Source of the DNA: Pseudomonadota bacterium
Lineage (GTDB): Bacteria; Myxococcota_A; UBA9160; SZUA-336
Length of the DNA stretch: 64,000 nucleotides
NCBI GenBank assembly: GCA_003247575.1
Contig: QJZC01000019.1
Location: 1 to 64,000, forward strand
Direction: 5' to 3'
Part shown: one piece after another, positions 17,173 through 25,501 of the stretch
How positions within the stretch are numbered: position 1 is the first letter of the stretch
Layout of the letters: each line of letters begins with the position of its first letter
The notes under the pieces: generated by a model
Database searches by the model: none
What the model saw: the letters and a program-made list of their open reading frames with translations, nothing else
What the model was told of the DNA's origin: nothing
Position numbers and translations under genes: made by a program

Positions 17173-17565
17173 GCGGAGATCGAGCAGAACCCAACGTCGG
17201 CCGTGCGGTGGGGCGCGGCCACCGTTCGATCCGCAAACCTGCGGAATCGCTCCCGTCGCTCGGCTGGCCCAGACGGGAGGCGAGAGGGGCATTCCATGTC
17301 TCTCCGAGACCCCTACCCCGGCCTGCTCCATTGCGTTTCTCTCATTCTAAACACGTTATTTTACTTCGCTTTTACAGATGTTTATAGATTTAATTGTAGA
17401 ACGACTCCGATTTTCGATAGGCTCGGGATCCCAGATACTGAGCATTGCCACGGCGACCTCCAACCTGTTCTACCGGTGCATCGAACCGAAGCACTCCCGG
17501 CGCGATTCCTGAGACGGAAGCAAGCGGGGATCGACTGACTGGCAAGCGCGAGCAAGGAGCAGTCG
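17173..17565. promoter_or_regulatory. Intergenic region with an AT-rich island
   Basis: No gene is supported. Positions ~17340-17420 are markedly AT-rich against the surroundings (TTATTTTACTTC, TTTACAGATG, TTTATAGATTTAATTG) and probably hold the promoter of the downstream di-haem gene. TTTACA at 17371-17376 is a possible -35, but no convincing -10 follows at standard spacing. AAGGAG precedes the ATG at 17566. Confidence 0.45.
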
Positions 17566-20556
17566 ATGTCGTCGAGAGCGTCCATTCGAGAGTTGGCAGC
17601 CGGTCGGCTCTTTCACGTCCCGGTCCTGTTCATATCGGGGCTCCTCGGGATTGCGTGTGACATGCCGATGCCGCCGATGGCTCCGGGGCCGGCCCCCGAC
17701 CGGGCGGAGGACCGGTTCCTCAACTTCGAGACCATCCCCACGAGGTCGCTCGAGCTCTCGCCAGACGGCACCAGGCTCTTCGCACTCAATACCCCTGACG
17801 CTCGCCTCGAGATCTTCGACGTGTCACCGGAGGGGCTGACACCTGCAGGTTCCGTCACCGTGGGACTAGAACCCGTGGCCGTAGCGGCACGCTCCGACAG
17901 CGAGGTCTGGGTGGTCAATCACCTCTCCGACAGTGTGAGCGTCGTCGACGTCTCGCAGTCGCCACCTCGCGTGACCCGAACGATCCTGGTCGGCGACGAA
18001 CCGCGAGACGTGGTCTTCGCCGGCCCCGATCGTAGCCGCGCCTTCGTTTCCGCCGCTCGACGTGGCCAGAACCATCCCGACGACATTCGAGACGAGCTGC
18101 AGACCCCGGGTATCGGCCGAGCCGACGTCTGGGTCTTCGACGCGACCCATCTCGGAACGTCGCTTCACGTCGCGCCTCTTACGATCGTGCAGCTGTTCGC
18201 GGACAAGCCCGGGGCGTTGACCGTCTCACGCGACGGCCAAGAGGTCTTCGTTGCCATCGCCACCTCGGGCAATCAGACCACGATCATCGACCGCCCAGCG
18301 GTGTGCAGATCCGATGGAGCGGGAGGGAACGTCACCACCGGGGGAATGAGTCTGCAGGACGATCCACCTTGCGCGCTCGAGGCCGGTGGGATGTCACCCG
18401 GCGGCGTTCCCGGCCCGAACCTCAATCAGGTCGACGGTGCACCGAATCCGATCACGAGCGTCATCGTACGATTCGATCCGGAGACAGGCGCGTGGCGGGA
18501 TAGCCTGGGCCGAGACTGGAGGGATGCAGTGCAGATCGAACTCCCGGACAACGACGTCTTCGTTCTAGACGCTATGGCGGACCCTCCGCGCGAGAAACAG
18601 GTGTTCCAAGGGGTAGGCACCCTGAACAAGAGCCTGGTCGTAGATCCTGTGAGCGGAGACCTGTTCGCCGCGACGATCGAAGCGATCAATCGGAACCGCT
18701 TCCTCTCGGTTCCCCGCCTGGGTCTCTTTCCGAACCCCACGCCTCGGCCCGGCGAGGCCACCACCGCAGATCCGGCGACCGGGAAGACGCTGAACGGACA
18801 CTTGTACGAGTCACGCATCGCCATCCTGAGGCCCAATCAGCCCGTCGTCACGCGGCACTTGAACAAGCACATCGACTACGAAGTGGTACCGTCACCGCCT
18901 GGTGTCAAGGAGCGTAGCGTCGCCGACCCGCAGGGTCTCGCCTTCACTCCGGACGGGCAGACGCTGTTCGTCGCGGGACTGGGCTCGAACAAGATCGTCC
19001 CGTTCCGCACTTCGGAGCTTCGAGACGACAGCTTCATCCCGGATGCATCGACGCACATTCCGCTCTCCGGAGACGGCGGGCCCACGTCCATGGTCTTGAC
19101 TTCAGATGGAGCCCGGATGTTCGTGTACCGACGTTTCGATAATGCGATCTCCACCCTGGACCTGGAGGCCCATCGCGAGATCGCGGTCATCCCGCTCTTC
19201 AATCCAGAACCCGATGAGGTTCGAGTTGGGCGGAAGTTCTTCTACGACGCGCTGCTCACCTCGAGCAACGGCGAGGCCAATTGCAACGTCTGTCACCCTG
19301 CGGCCGACAAGGATGATCTAGCCTGGGATCTCGGATCGCCGTTCCAGGGCATGAGCGCGAATCCGAATTCGAGGGCACCGACGATTCTCGCCTCCTTTGG
19401 CGCCGCCGAGTTCAATCCGCTCAAGGGGCCAACGACGGTGCTCACTCTTCGCGGCATCCAGGATGGGGGACCGATGTTCTGGCGGGGAGACGCGACGAAT
19501 CCGCTGGATCCGTCCGACGAACGTGCCAACTTTCAGAACTTCAACGTGGTCTTCGAGGCGTTGCTGGGTCGTGAACGCCCACTCGACCAACCGGACTTCG
19601 ACGCATTCACGGACTGGGCTCTCTCGCTCGTGAATCCTCCCAACCCTCACCGCTCGTTGGACAATCAGCTCAGTCCAGAGCAAGCCGAGGGGCGCGCGAT
19701 CTACTTCGGTATGGAGGGAGGCGTGGACGCCGGCATCGCCAGCTGCAATGAGTGCCACGGCATCGACCCCGCACAAGGATTCTTTGGAACACGCGGCGAG
19801 TTCACGCCAGAGGGACAGAACTTCAAGATCACAGGCCTGCGACCCGTCTACGACAAGATCGGTGCGTTCGGGCGGAACTCCGGTCTGATCGGTGATCCCA
19901 ACGTCAAGGGCGGGGCTCGAACGAATGTCGGTCCTCAGATACGTGGCTATGGGACCCTGCACGACGGGGCGATGGCCAGTATCGAAGAGTTTCTAGCCTT
20001 TCCCGGGTTCACCATGGACGCGAGGCAGGTCGAGCGGGTGACGGACTTCCTGTTCGTGTTCCCTACGAACCTCGCACCCGTGGTTGGCCAACAGGCGACA
20101 CTTCGAGCGGACAGTGCGCCGGATGTCTTGGCCCGCATCGATTTGTTCGAACAGCGGGCGTCTACGGGCTTCGTCATTCCGGGCACTCAGACCGTGAGTG
20201 AGTGTGAGCTCGTCGCCAAGGCTGTACTTGATGGGCGCGAGCAAGGCTTCCTCTTCGAGCCGAGCACGGCGAGCTTCATCGACGATACGGGCGCGCGAAT
20301 ACCGCCCGCCGAGCTGCGTACCCTCGCGCAATTTCCTGGGCAAGAGATCACCTTCACCTGTATGTACCCGGGCGGCGGTCGCCGACTCGGTCTCGACCGT
20401 GACTCGGATGGCATTCTCGATGGCGGCGCCGCGAGCCTGCCGGCCCCAGTAGTCCCCCCTCAGCCCCAGGATCCGGATGCCCAAGCCGACGCCGAGGCAC
20501 TCGCCGGGCTAATTCAGCTCGTGCTCTTTCTTGTCGGACTCGGGGGAGGCTTCTGA
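17566..20556 (+). CDS. Secreted YVTN beta-propeller / di-haem cytochrome c protein (paralogue B)
   Basis: 996 residues. Architecture as in the gene at 11428: propeller repeats, then a MauG/peroxidase-like module with haem motifs CNVCH (573-577) and CNECH (727-731) and the LHDGA segment. Long stretches are near-identical to paralogue A, such as HLNKHIDYEVVPSPPG and GGGRRLGLDRDSDG. The N-terminus differs: a hydrophobic segment ending GLLGIAC could be an imperfect lipobox, followed by a Pro/Met-rich linker. It also has a unique hydrophobic C-terminus (LIQLVLFLVGLGG) that might anchor it. So paralogue B may be membrane-attached where A is soluble. AAGGAG lies upstream. Substrate unknown. Confidence 0.87.
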   Translation: MSSRASIRELAAGRLFHVPVLFISGLLGIACDMPMPPMAPGPAPDRAEDRFLNFETIPTRSLELSPDGTRLFALNTPDARLEIFDVSPEGLTPAGSVTVGLEPVAVAARSDSEVWVVNHLSDSVSVVDVSQSPPRVTRTILVGDEPRDVVFAGPDRSRAFVSAARRGQNHPDDIRDELQTPGIGRADVWVFDATHLGTSLHVAPLTIVQLFADKPGALTVSRDGQEVFVAIATSGNQTTIIDRPAVCRSDGAGGNVTTGGMSLQDDPPCALEAGGMSPGGVPGPNLNQVDGAPNPITSVIVRFDPETGAWRDSLGRDWRDAVQIELPDNDVFVLDAMADPPREKQVFQGVGTLNKSLVVDPVSGDLFAATIEAINRNRFLSVPRLGLFPNPTPRPGEATTADPATGKTLNGHLYESRIAILRPNQPVVTRHLNKHIDYEVVPSPPGVKERSVADPQGLAFTPDGQTLFVAGLGSNKIVPFRTSELRDDSFIPDASTHIPLSGDGGPTSMVLTSDGARMFVYRRFDNAISTLDLEAHREIAVIPLFNPEPDEVRVGRKFFYDALLTSSNGEANCNVCHPAADKDDLAWDLGSPFQGMSANPNSRAPTILASFGAAEFNPLKGPTTVLTLRGIQDGGPMFWRGDATNPLDPSDERANFQNFNVVFEALLGRERPLDQPDFDAFTDWALSLVNPPNPHRSLDNQLSPEQAEGRAIYFGMEGGVDAGIASCNECHGIDPAQGFFGTRGEFTPEGQNFKITGLRPVYDKIGAFGRNSGLIGDPNVKGGARTNVGPQIRGYGTLHDGAMASIEEFLAFPGFTMDARQVERVTDFLFVFPTNLAPVVGQQATLRADSAPDVLARIDLFEQRASTGFVIPGTQTVSECELVAKAVLDGREQGFLFEPSTASFIDDTGARIPPAELRTLAQFPGQEITFTCMYPGGGRRLGLDRDSDGILDGGAASLPAPVVPPQPQDPDAQADAEALAGLIQLVLFLVGLGGGF

Positions 20557-20658
20557 TGCTGGGGCCGCTCGGCGTCGAAGAGCCCTCGACCCACAGATCC
20601 TCTACTCGAGGCCGACCCCAAGAATTCGATTTGGTTACAGATGATTTTGATCTTAATT

Positions 20659-20671
20659 GGAGAGTCTCTCC
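20659..20671. promoter_or_regulatory. Perfect palindrome before the TetR gene
   Basis: GGAGAGTCTCTCC is a 6-bp inverted repeat around one central T, 22 bases before the ATG at 20693 and next to an AT-rich stretch (GATTTTGATCTTAATT) that may hold a promoter. Its position suits TetR autoregulation. Confidence 0.45.
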
Positions 20672-20692
20672 AGTTTCGAGTACGGTGCCCCC

Positions 20693-21343
20693 ATGGACTC
20701 CAAACGACACCGGAGTGGGAGACCTGCGACGAAGGGACGCGAGCGCAGGCGTAGCCGGGTGACCCGGGCCAAGATCGTAGATGCGGCAGCTGAACTGACC
20801 GAAAAGCAGGGCTTCGAGCGGACCTCGATGGGAGAGATCGCCAAGCTCGCGCGAGTCGCGCCGAGCACGCTGTATCATCACTTTCCGGACAAGCGTGCCC
20901 TGCTCCTTGCTCTCATCGAAGAATGGAGCGAACGGCTCGCGGCGGGGCGACGCTCGGATCTCGAACTCGAGGCCTTCGCCAGGAGCGAACCTCGCGTCTT
21001 CCTCGCGAGCTTCCTGAGAAAGGTCTACACGCGGCTGCAGGATCGGAACTGGATCTACGTCGAGCTATTCCTGCTCGTGAATCGCGACCACGAGCTGCGA
21101 GAACGCTTCCGAAGCCTGAAAGATGCGGGGATCGAGCGCCTTGCACTGTTGATCGAGCTCGGACAACGGCAGGGAATGCTGCGCCAGAAGCCGGATGCCG
21201 CAAGAGCGGCTCTCCTGCTCGGATCCTCATTGGAGATTCTTGCCGTTCAGCTGCACATGCTACAACGGCCGAGCGACGAGACGGAGGCCATGCTCGAAGA
21301 GCTGACCGAGATGATCTGCCGCTACCTCGTCGAAGAAGACTGA
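20693..21343 (+). CDS. TetR-family transcriptional regulator
   Basis: 216 residues from the ATG at 20693; an upstream in-frame TTG at 20657 would run through the palindrome and is less likely. The N-terminus is very basic (RHRSGRPATKGRERRRSR). It is followed by the TetR helix-turn-helix: IVDAAAELTEKQGFERTSM, then EIAKLARVAPSTLYHHFPDK. The C-terminal ~150 residues are an all-helical ligand domain with no recognised ligand. It sits 136 bases after the second di-haem gene on the same strand, so it may control that cluster. Confidence 0.9.
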   Translation: MDSKRHRSGRPATKGRERRRSRVTRAKIVDAAAELTEKQGFERTSMGEIAKLARVAPSTLYHHFPDKRALLLALIEEWSERLAAGRRSDLELEAFARSEPRVFLASFLRKVYTRLQDRNWIYVELFLLVNRDHELRERFRSLKDAGIERLALLIELGQRQGMLRQKPDAARAALLLGSSLEILAVQLHMLQRPSDETEAMLEELTEMICRYLVEED

Positions 21344-21469
21344 TGTTGCTCGCGACCGTACGCACCGACGACCTGGGCGTCGCGGCCCTGATCGAGTCGC
21401 TTCTGCGGTTGCTGCCAGCTTCCTCATTCGGAGGATTCCTGATTCGGAGGAGCCGCAACCGGCTGACGG

Positions 21470-21649
21470 TCACAGAAGGAAAGTACCCCGGGTGACCTCC
21501 TTGCGAAGCACACGAGGCCCGCCCGGAAGCAGGGCCTCGACCAGCTCCATCAGGGCGTCGAAAGCTTCGAAGGGATCGCGATGTCGACGAGCAAAGCGGG
21601 TGTCGATCCCCGCCGACTCGGCAATGGGCGCGCGGGAGTCGTCGCTCAT
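21470..21649 (-). CDS. Small hypothetical protein (59 aa), overlaps its upstream partner
   Basis: A frame read directly from the sequence: ATG at 21649, stop at 21470-21472. The product begins MSDDSRAPIAESAG and contains a helical Leu/Glu-rich middle (AFDALMELVEALLPGG). Its ATG overlaps the TGA of the ORF at 21646-21804 in an ATGA arrangement, typical of translational coupling. Codon choice resembles neighbouring genes. It is unrecognised; it could be one half of a frameshifted helical protein such as a regulator C-terminus. Confidence 0.45.
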   Translation of the reverse strand: MSDDSRAPIAESAGIDTRFARRHRDPFEAFDALMELVEALLPGGPRVLRKEVTRGTFLL

Positions 21650-21804
21650 GCCGGGTCTCCGACGTCGCGCAAGAATTCCTCTAGCATGTCCTCGCGACCG
21701 AACACCTCTCTCGCAGTTGCTTCCGCGAGGAGTTGCCTTGCGATCGGTCTATGAGCGAACAAGGCTTGCATGATCTCGAGCAGCCTTCGGATCAGATCTG
21801 ACAT
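21646..21804 (-). CDS. Small hypothetical protein (52 aa), first of an overlapping pair
   Basis: ATG at 21804, stop at 21646-21648. It encodes a strongly helical product (LIRRLLEIMQALFAH, then ATAREVFGREDMLEEFL). The frame has an upstream in-frame stop (TAG) about 17 codons before the ATG, so it is bounded. No clear ribosome site. The helical pattern recalls the ligand domain of TetR proteins, so a decayed regulator is a real alternative to a functional small gene. Confidence 0.45.
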   Translation of the reverse strand: MSDLIRRLLEIMQALFAHRPIARQLLAEATAREVFGREDMLEEFLRDVGDPA

Positions 21805-21914
21805 GCTCGGCGCGTCGCCACGAGATGGACCATTCGCCTCCTCGAATTCAGTCTACTCCCAAGCGCCGGTCGCCGCAGCCCTCCCGGTCCCCGCTGCCGG
21901 AGCCGTCCGCTCTC

Positions 21915-21954
21915 CCCTACCTGACGCTCGCGATGGCGCAACCGTCAGGTAGGG
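21915..21954 (-). terminator. 12-bp perfect inverted repeat between small ORFs and DegT-like gene
   Basis: CCCTACCTGACG (21915-21926) and CGTCAGGTAGGG (21943-21954) with a 16-base loop. On the minus strand it lies 72 bases after the end of the DegT-like gene and 110 bases before the small ORF pair. It could therefore terminate the former or regulate the latter. No T-run on either side. Confidence 0.5.
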
Positions 21955-22026
21955 ACCGCGCTGAGCGACGACATGCGCCGCGTGTGCGCGACACGTAGCG
22001 GCCTTCGACCGGGAGGGAGTACACGC

Positions 22027-22968
22027 TCACTCGAGGAGGCTCACCAGCACGTCCACGACACGCTCCGCACTCTTGATGGACATCTCACGATGTATGGGGA
22101 GGCCTGCCACACCGCGCCGCGTCGGTCTCCAGTTCGGAATCCGCGCTGGCTCCACCATCAGTTCGGGGATATCGATTTCGATGCGTCGCTCGCGCCTCGC
22201 AATGTCTGCCACCTCGGCTAGGCGGTCGATCAAGACGGGGTAGTAGAGGCGCGACGCGGCTTCGGGTGGCTGCGCGTAGAGTAGCTGCAACCCAGCGAGC
22301 GGTCGGGCGGCGAACTCTCGATCGTAGACGCGCCCCAGCTCCTGGCGAATCCGCCACAGTCGCTCCTCCTTCCGCTGGCCTTCGAGCGCGGACGTGGCGA
22401 GCTCGGACACGATGTGGAGCCCCCGCGCGCGAACCACCTCACCGACCCGTTCAGCGATCTTCCAGTCCTCGCACGCCAGAATGCCTGCGCGCCGGTCGAC
22501 CCGCGGGTCCGCGCCGTGGGCAGCGAAGATGCAGACTCCGCTCGATCCGATGGGGCCCGCTCCCGTGCGTGCACCCATCGCGAAGGCGCCCTCCTGGATC
22601 ACGCAGCCGTCTCGCGCATGGACCAGGTCGTGGATCTCCTCGACCGCCGCCGGCAGTCCTGCAAAGTGCGACAGCAGCACGACCGGACGCTCCAAATCCA
22701 AGTAGTCCTCGATCTGGTTGGGATCCAGATTGAGGTCCTGCGCGCGCACGGGTGCAAACACGGGTATCAATCCGAGCTTCTCCAAGACCTCGCCGACCCA
22801 GCGGCCAGCGAACGGCGAGACGACGACCCTGGCCCCCCGCTCCACGCCCATCGCGGCGAAGGCCACCTCGAGTGCAGCGTGCAGATCCAGCAGTGGGACG
22901 GCGTGCGCGCACTGGACCCACGCACGAAAAGTTTCAGCGAGCCGCTGCGCGTCACTACCACGTGTCAT
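22027..22968 (-). CDS. DegT/DnrJ/EryC1-like protein lacking the PLP lysine
   Basis: 313 residues from the ATG at 22968; a GTG at 23037 would add 23 residues. It follows the sugar aminotransferase (DegT/StrS) fold: large-domain start (RLAETFRAWVQCAHAVPLLD), a substrate-strand VVVSPFAGRW, then VVLLSHFAGLPA and CVIQEGAFAMGA. At the place of the family's F-x-F-H-x-x-K motif it reads FAAHGAD, so Asp stands where the Schiff-base lysine should be. The conserved Asp before the A-x-A-x-G-A segment is Glu. It is therefore probably not a PLP aminotransferase and may be a binding or regulatory relative. Neighbours give no pathway. Confidence 0.7.
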   Translation of the reverse strand: MTRGSDAQRLAETFRAWVQCAHAVPLLDLHAALEVAFAAMGVERGARVVVSPFAGRWVGEVLEKLGLIPVFAPVRAQDLNLDPNQIEDYLDLERPVVLLSHFAGLPAAVEEIHDLVHARDGCVIQEGAFAMGARTGAGPIGSSGVCIFAAHGADPRVDRRAGILACEDWKIAERVGEVVRARGLHIVSELATSALEGQRKEERLWRIRQELGRVYDREFAARPLAGLQLLYAQPPEAASRLYYPVLIDRLAEVADIARRERRIEIDIPELMVEPARIPNWRPTRRGVAGLPIHREMSIKSAERVVDVLVSLLE

Positions 22969-23037
22969 TGCAGGGTCTCGGTCGACGCGGCGACAGCGGT
23001 GAGATGCAGAACTCGACGGTTCCTGCTTCGAACTCAC

Positions 23038-24014
23038 GGAGAGCCAAGCGTTGCCTGCGACTCATTACGGAGCGATCTCGCGCCCCAGGCAGCTCGTGGT
23101 TCCCGGGGTGCAGGCGTTGGGCAACCGAGGTAGAGAGCGGGGGCAACCCTCGAGCGGTGGCTCCGAGGGGGTGGGGAGGGTCGATCTTCGGGGAGGCCAT
23201 CACGATTCCTTGTCATGACGGGCCGGTGCACACATCGATGCTCTTCCACAACTTCTCTTGCCGCGAAGGGCCGCAGTCCGTAAGCTGCGGGCGAGGCCTG
23301 AACGCAGATAGAGATGTGCTGTGGCTGTCGAATCCAAGCGACGGCCCAGTTCTGGTTCCTGGTGGATTACCAATCTACTTTGCGCAGGTCAGGAGCCGGT
23401 TCCCGTTGCACCGGGACCGGCTCCGCTGGCAGACTCAGTGTCTCTGGATCCTATGGACGAGAGCTCCTCCTTCGCGCTGGCCAACGCACCCAAGGAGCAC
23501 GAGAGGGTCGGCTCGAGTCTTCTCGAACCGAGACCTTCCAGGTGTCGGGTTCGCCACGCGGCAGCGCGAGCCATCGAAGCGGTGCGCCCGCCGCTACCCG
23601 GTGCAGCCGGCGCGCAGCTTCAAACCGCAGCCTCCTGTGTGTACCACACTCGACGGTGTGCGACCAGAATCAGTTCTAGTATCCTGGCAAAATCCAAGGA
23701 AGCTCGGGGAAACAGCAGCTGCCGGGCCGAACGGAGGTTCTCGGAGATTTCGGTAAGTCACTATTCTAGAAACAAAAAGGGCCTACTCGACTCTCGATCG
23801 CTTCTGCTCAACATCCGAAATCTCGTGGAATCCGCACGAAACTGACATGGAATAATTCACTCTCGATTAGGAATCGAAATTTGCTCACCTTTTCGAGAGA
23901 CTCTGCGATCGACCATCGTCGGGACCGAGCTTGACCCAGAATTTTCGGGAATGAAATCACTTCGAGACCCCGGCGCAGCTGCACGAGCAGCCGCTCCTAT
24001 CCAAGGGGGAGCCC
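23038..24014. other. About 1 kb without a convincing gene; contains one hairpin
   Basis: Frames such as 23321-23845 (+) have no ribosome site, family resemblance or coding-like composition. A stem-loop at 23392-23424 (GGAGCCGGT/ACCGGCTCC plus CCCG/CGGG, one bulge, 6-base loop) stands alone in this stretch. Positions 23750-23900 are comparatively AT-rich and probably hold the promoter of the gene at 24015. Confidence 0.5.
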
Positions 24015-25007
24015 ATGGCACGGAAGAGCCGCCTGAACGCCTACATCCGGGAGTGGATTGCCCAGCACAACCGGACCATAGCGGCACTCGCCCAGGAAGT
24101 GGGGAGCAACGAGAACTCGTTCGGATCCTGGCTGGCTCGCAACAGCTACCCACGGGAGCTGATTCCGCGGCTAGGCGAGGTGATGGGCATCGGAACCGAT
24201 TTCGAGCTGCTGAGTCGTCAGTTCGACTTCCAGGTCAATGCCAAGCGCGGGCCGGCACCTCGGATCGGCTCCGCTGTCGAGGGGGATGCCGAGGACGCAC
24301 CCGTTGCCATCATTCGCGCCGGTCGTGCAGATGCGTCGAGCTATCAGGAACAGATCCGATCTCGAATCGCACACCTGACTCCCGGGGACTGCCTGGCCTG
24401 GATCGGGCTCGATCGCCTGCCGCCAGAGCTCGACGTCCGGTACTGGCCACAGATGGCAGCGGAGCTCGTGCAAGCGATGCTGCGCGAGGTCGACTTCGTC
24501 TACCTCCACGCGGGCCCGTTGGCGACCGATCGCGAGGCACCCTCGCCTCCAGAGGCAGAGCCCGACGAGGCGTCGCCAGTCCTACGCACGTCCGAGTTCG
24601 TTCGCGACGGCGCCGATTGGACGCTACGCCTGAAGAGCTTGGAAGAGAACCTCAGCGAAGCGTTTCACGACTCGGGACTCAAAGCGGACGAGGCACGCGC
24701 GCGAGTCGAGGGGCGGATGCACGCGCGTGGGCTCGGTCACTGCCCATTCATGACACCCGGCCACCTCTATGTGTCGATTCGACGCTTCAACCACGCGATC
24801 GGCCGCTACGAGCATGACGGACTTTGCGTGTTCCCCGCACCCGAAGGGGCAATGTTGCTGCCTCTCGCAGAACGCGAAGCAACGCGGCTCCAGGAGTTCG
24901 TGGCCCACGTGATCGACGTCGAGTTCCCGGGCGCTCGCGCCATGGCGCATCGGATCTCTCCTCGAAAGCCCGCGCCGCTGCTCAAGATCGTGCCGCCGAT
25001 CAGCTGA
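24015..25007 (+). CDS. HTH-domain protein of unknown function
   Basis: 330 residues. The first ~60 form an XRE-like helix-turn-helix (TIAALAQEVGSNENSFGSW, then ELIPRLGEVMGIG). A linker of ~35 residues follows, then ~230 residues unlike any family I recognise. These contain acidic and Trp-bearing segments (CLAWIGLDRLPPE, DFVYLHAGPLATD) and a Cys/His/Pro segment (GLGHCPFMTPGHLYVSIRRFNHA) that may bind something. A DNA-binding sensor is the simplest reading. No operon partner. Confidence 0.65.
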   Translation: MARKSRLNAYIREWIAQHNRTIAALAQEVGSNENSFGSWLARNSYPRELIPRLGEVMGIGTDFELLSRQFDFQVNAKRGPAPRIGSAVEGDAEDAPVAIIRAGRADASSYQEQIRSRIAHLTPGDCLAWIGLDRLPPELDVRYWPQMAAELVQAMLREVDFVYLHAGPLATDREAPSPPEAEPDEASPVLRTSEFVRDGADWTLRLKSLEENLSEAFHDSGLKADEARARVEGRMHARGLGHCPFMTPGHLYVSIRRFNHAIGRYEHDGLCVFPAPEGAMLLPLAEREATRLQEFVAHVIDVEFPGARAMAHRISPRKPAPLLKIVPPIS

Positions 25008-25498
25008 CCTGACATCCGCGACCCTACCCTGCAAGAGGCATTCGCCTGCTTCTCGGTCCGTCCACTGCCCGTGACCGGAGTCGTGAAGGAGTGGGATGGC
25101 CCTGCGAGCAGCCGTTCGTTGGCACACGCTGCACCGACCGCGTTATACTGGGCCCCGATGAAGCGTCCGTCGCGTTCACAAGCCTCGATGCCAGTCTCTG
25201 CACCTCGATCCGGGGGGCGTCTGGCTGGGCACCGAGAGTTCCGTTGCCTGCCCACGGAGCGGATTCCGAACGGACGCATCGCATATGGCTGGGCCGACTA
25301 CAGGACACGTGTGTCCACAGTTCGCCCGGAGCCCCGACTCACTAGCTACTCGTCCCAGTAGCTACTCGATCGACTCGACTCGCTTCACACGCCCTCTGGC
25401 GCGTGCAGAGTCCGCCGCCTTCGGGTCTCGACCCCGATAGGCGCTCTTTCATGGAACCCCGCCCGGGCTCGAGTCCCGGGCACGAAAGGATCCATGAA
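25008..25498. other. Gene-free stretch ahead of the ABC-F gene
   Basis: No ORF here is supported. The last 52 bases form a nested stem-loop around the start of the ABC-F gene (separate entry). The rest shows short TCGA-rich repeats near 25345-25385 and nothing else I can name. Confidence 0.5.
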
Positions 25499-25501
25499 AT
25501 G
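25447..25501 (+). promoter_or_regulatory. Nested stem-loop covering the ABC-F ribosome site and start
   Basis: Outer arms TTTCATGGA (25447-25455) and TCCATGAAA (25491-25499) are perfect complements. Inside lies a perfect hairpin GCCCGGG/CCCGGGC (25461-25467 and 25475-25481). The ribosome site AAAGGA (25485-25490) is in the internal loop, and the start codon A is the last base of the outer stem. This resembles the translation-attenuating leaders of antibiotic-response ABC-F genes. An in-frame ATG at 25451 lies in the left arm. Confidence 0.5.

Noticed and set aside
23321..23845. 174-codon plus-strand ORF
   Set aside because: No ribosome site, no recognisable pattern, and it runs through a strong hairpin and an AT-rich promoter-like region.
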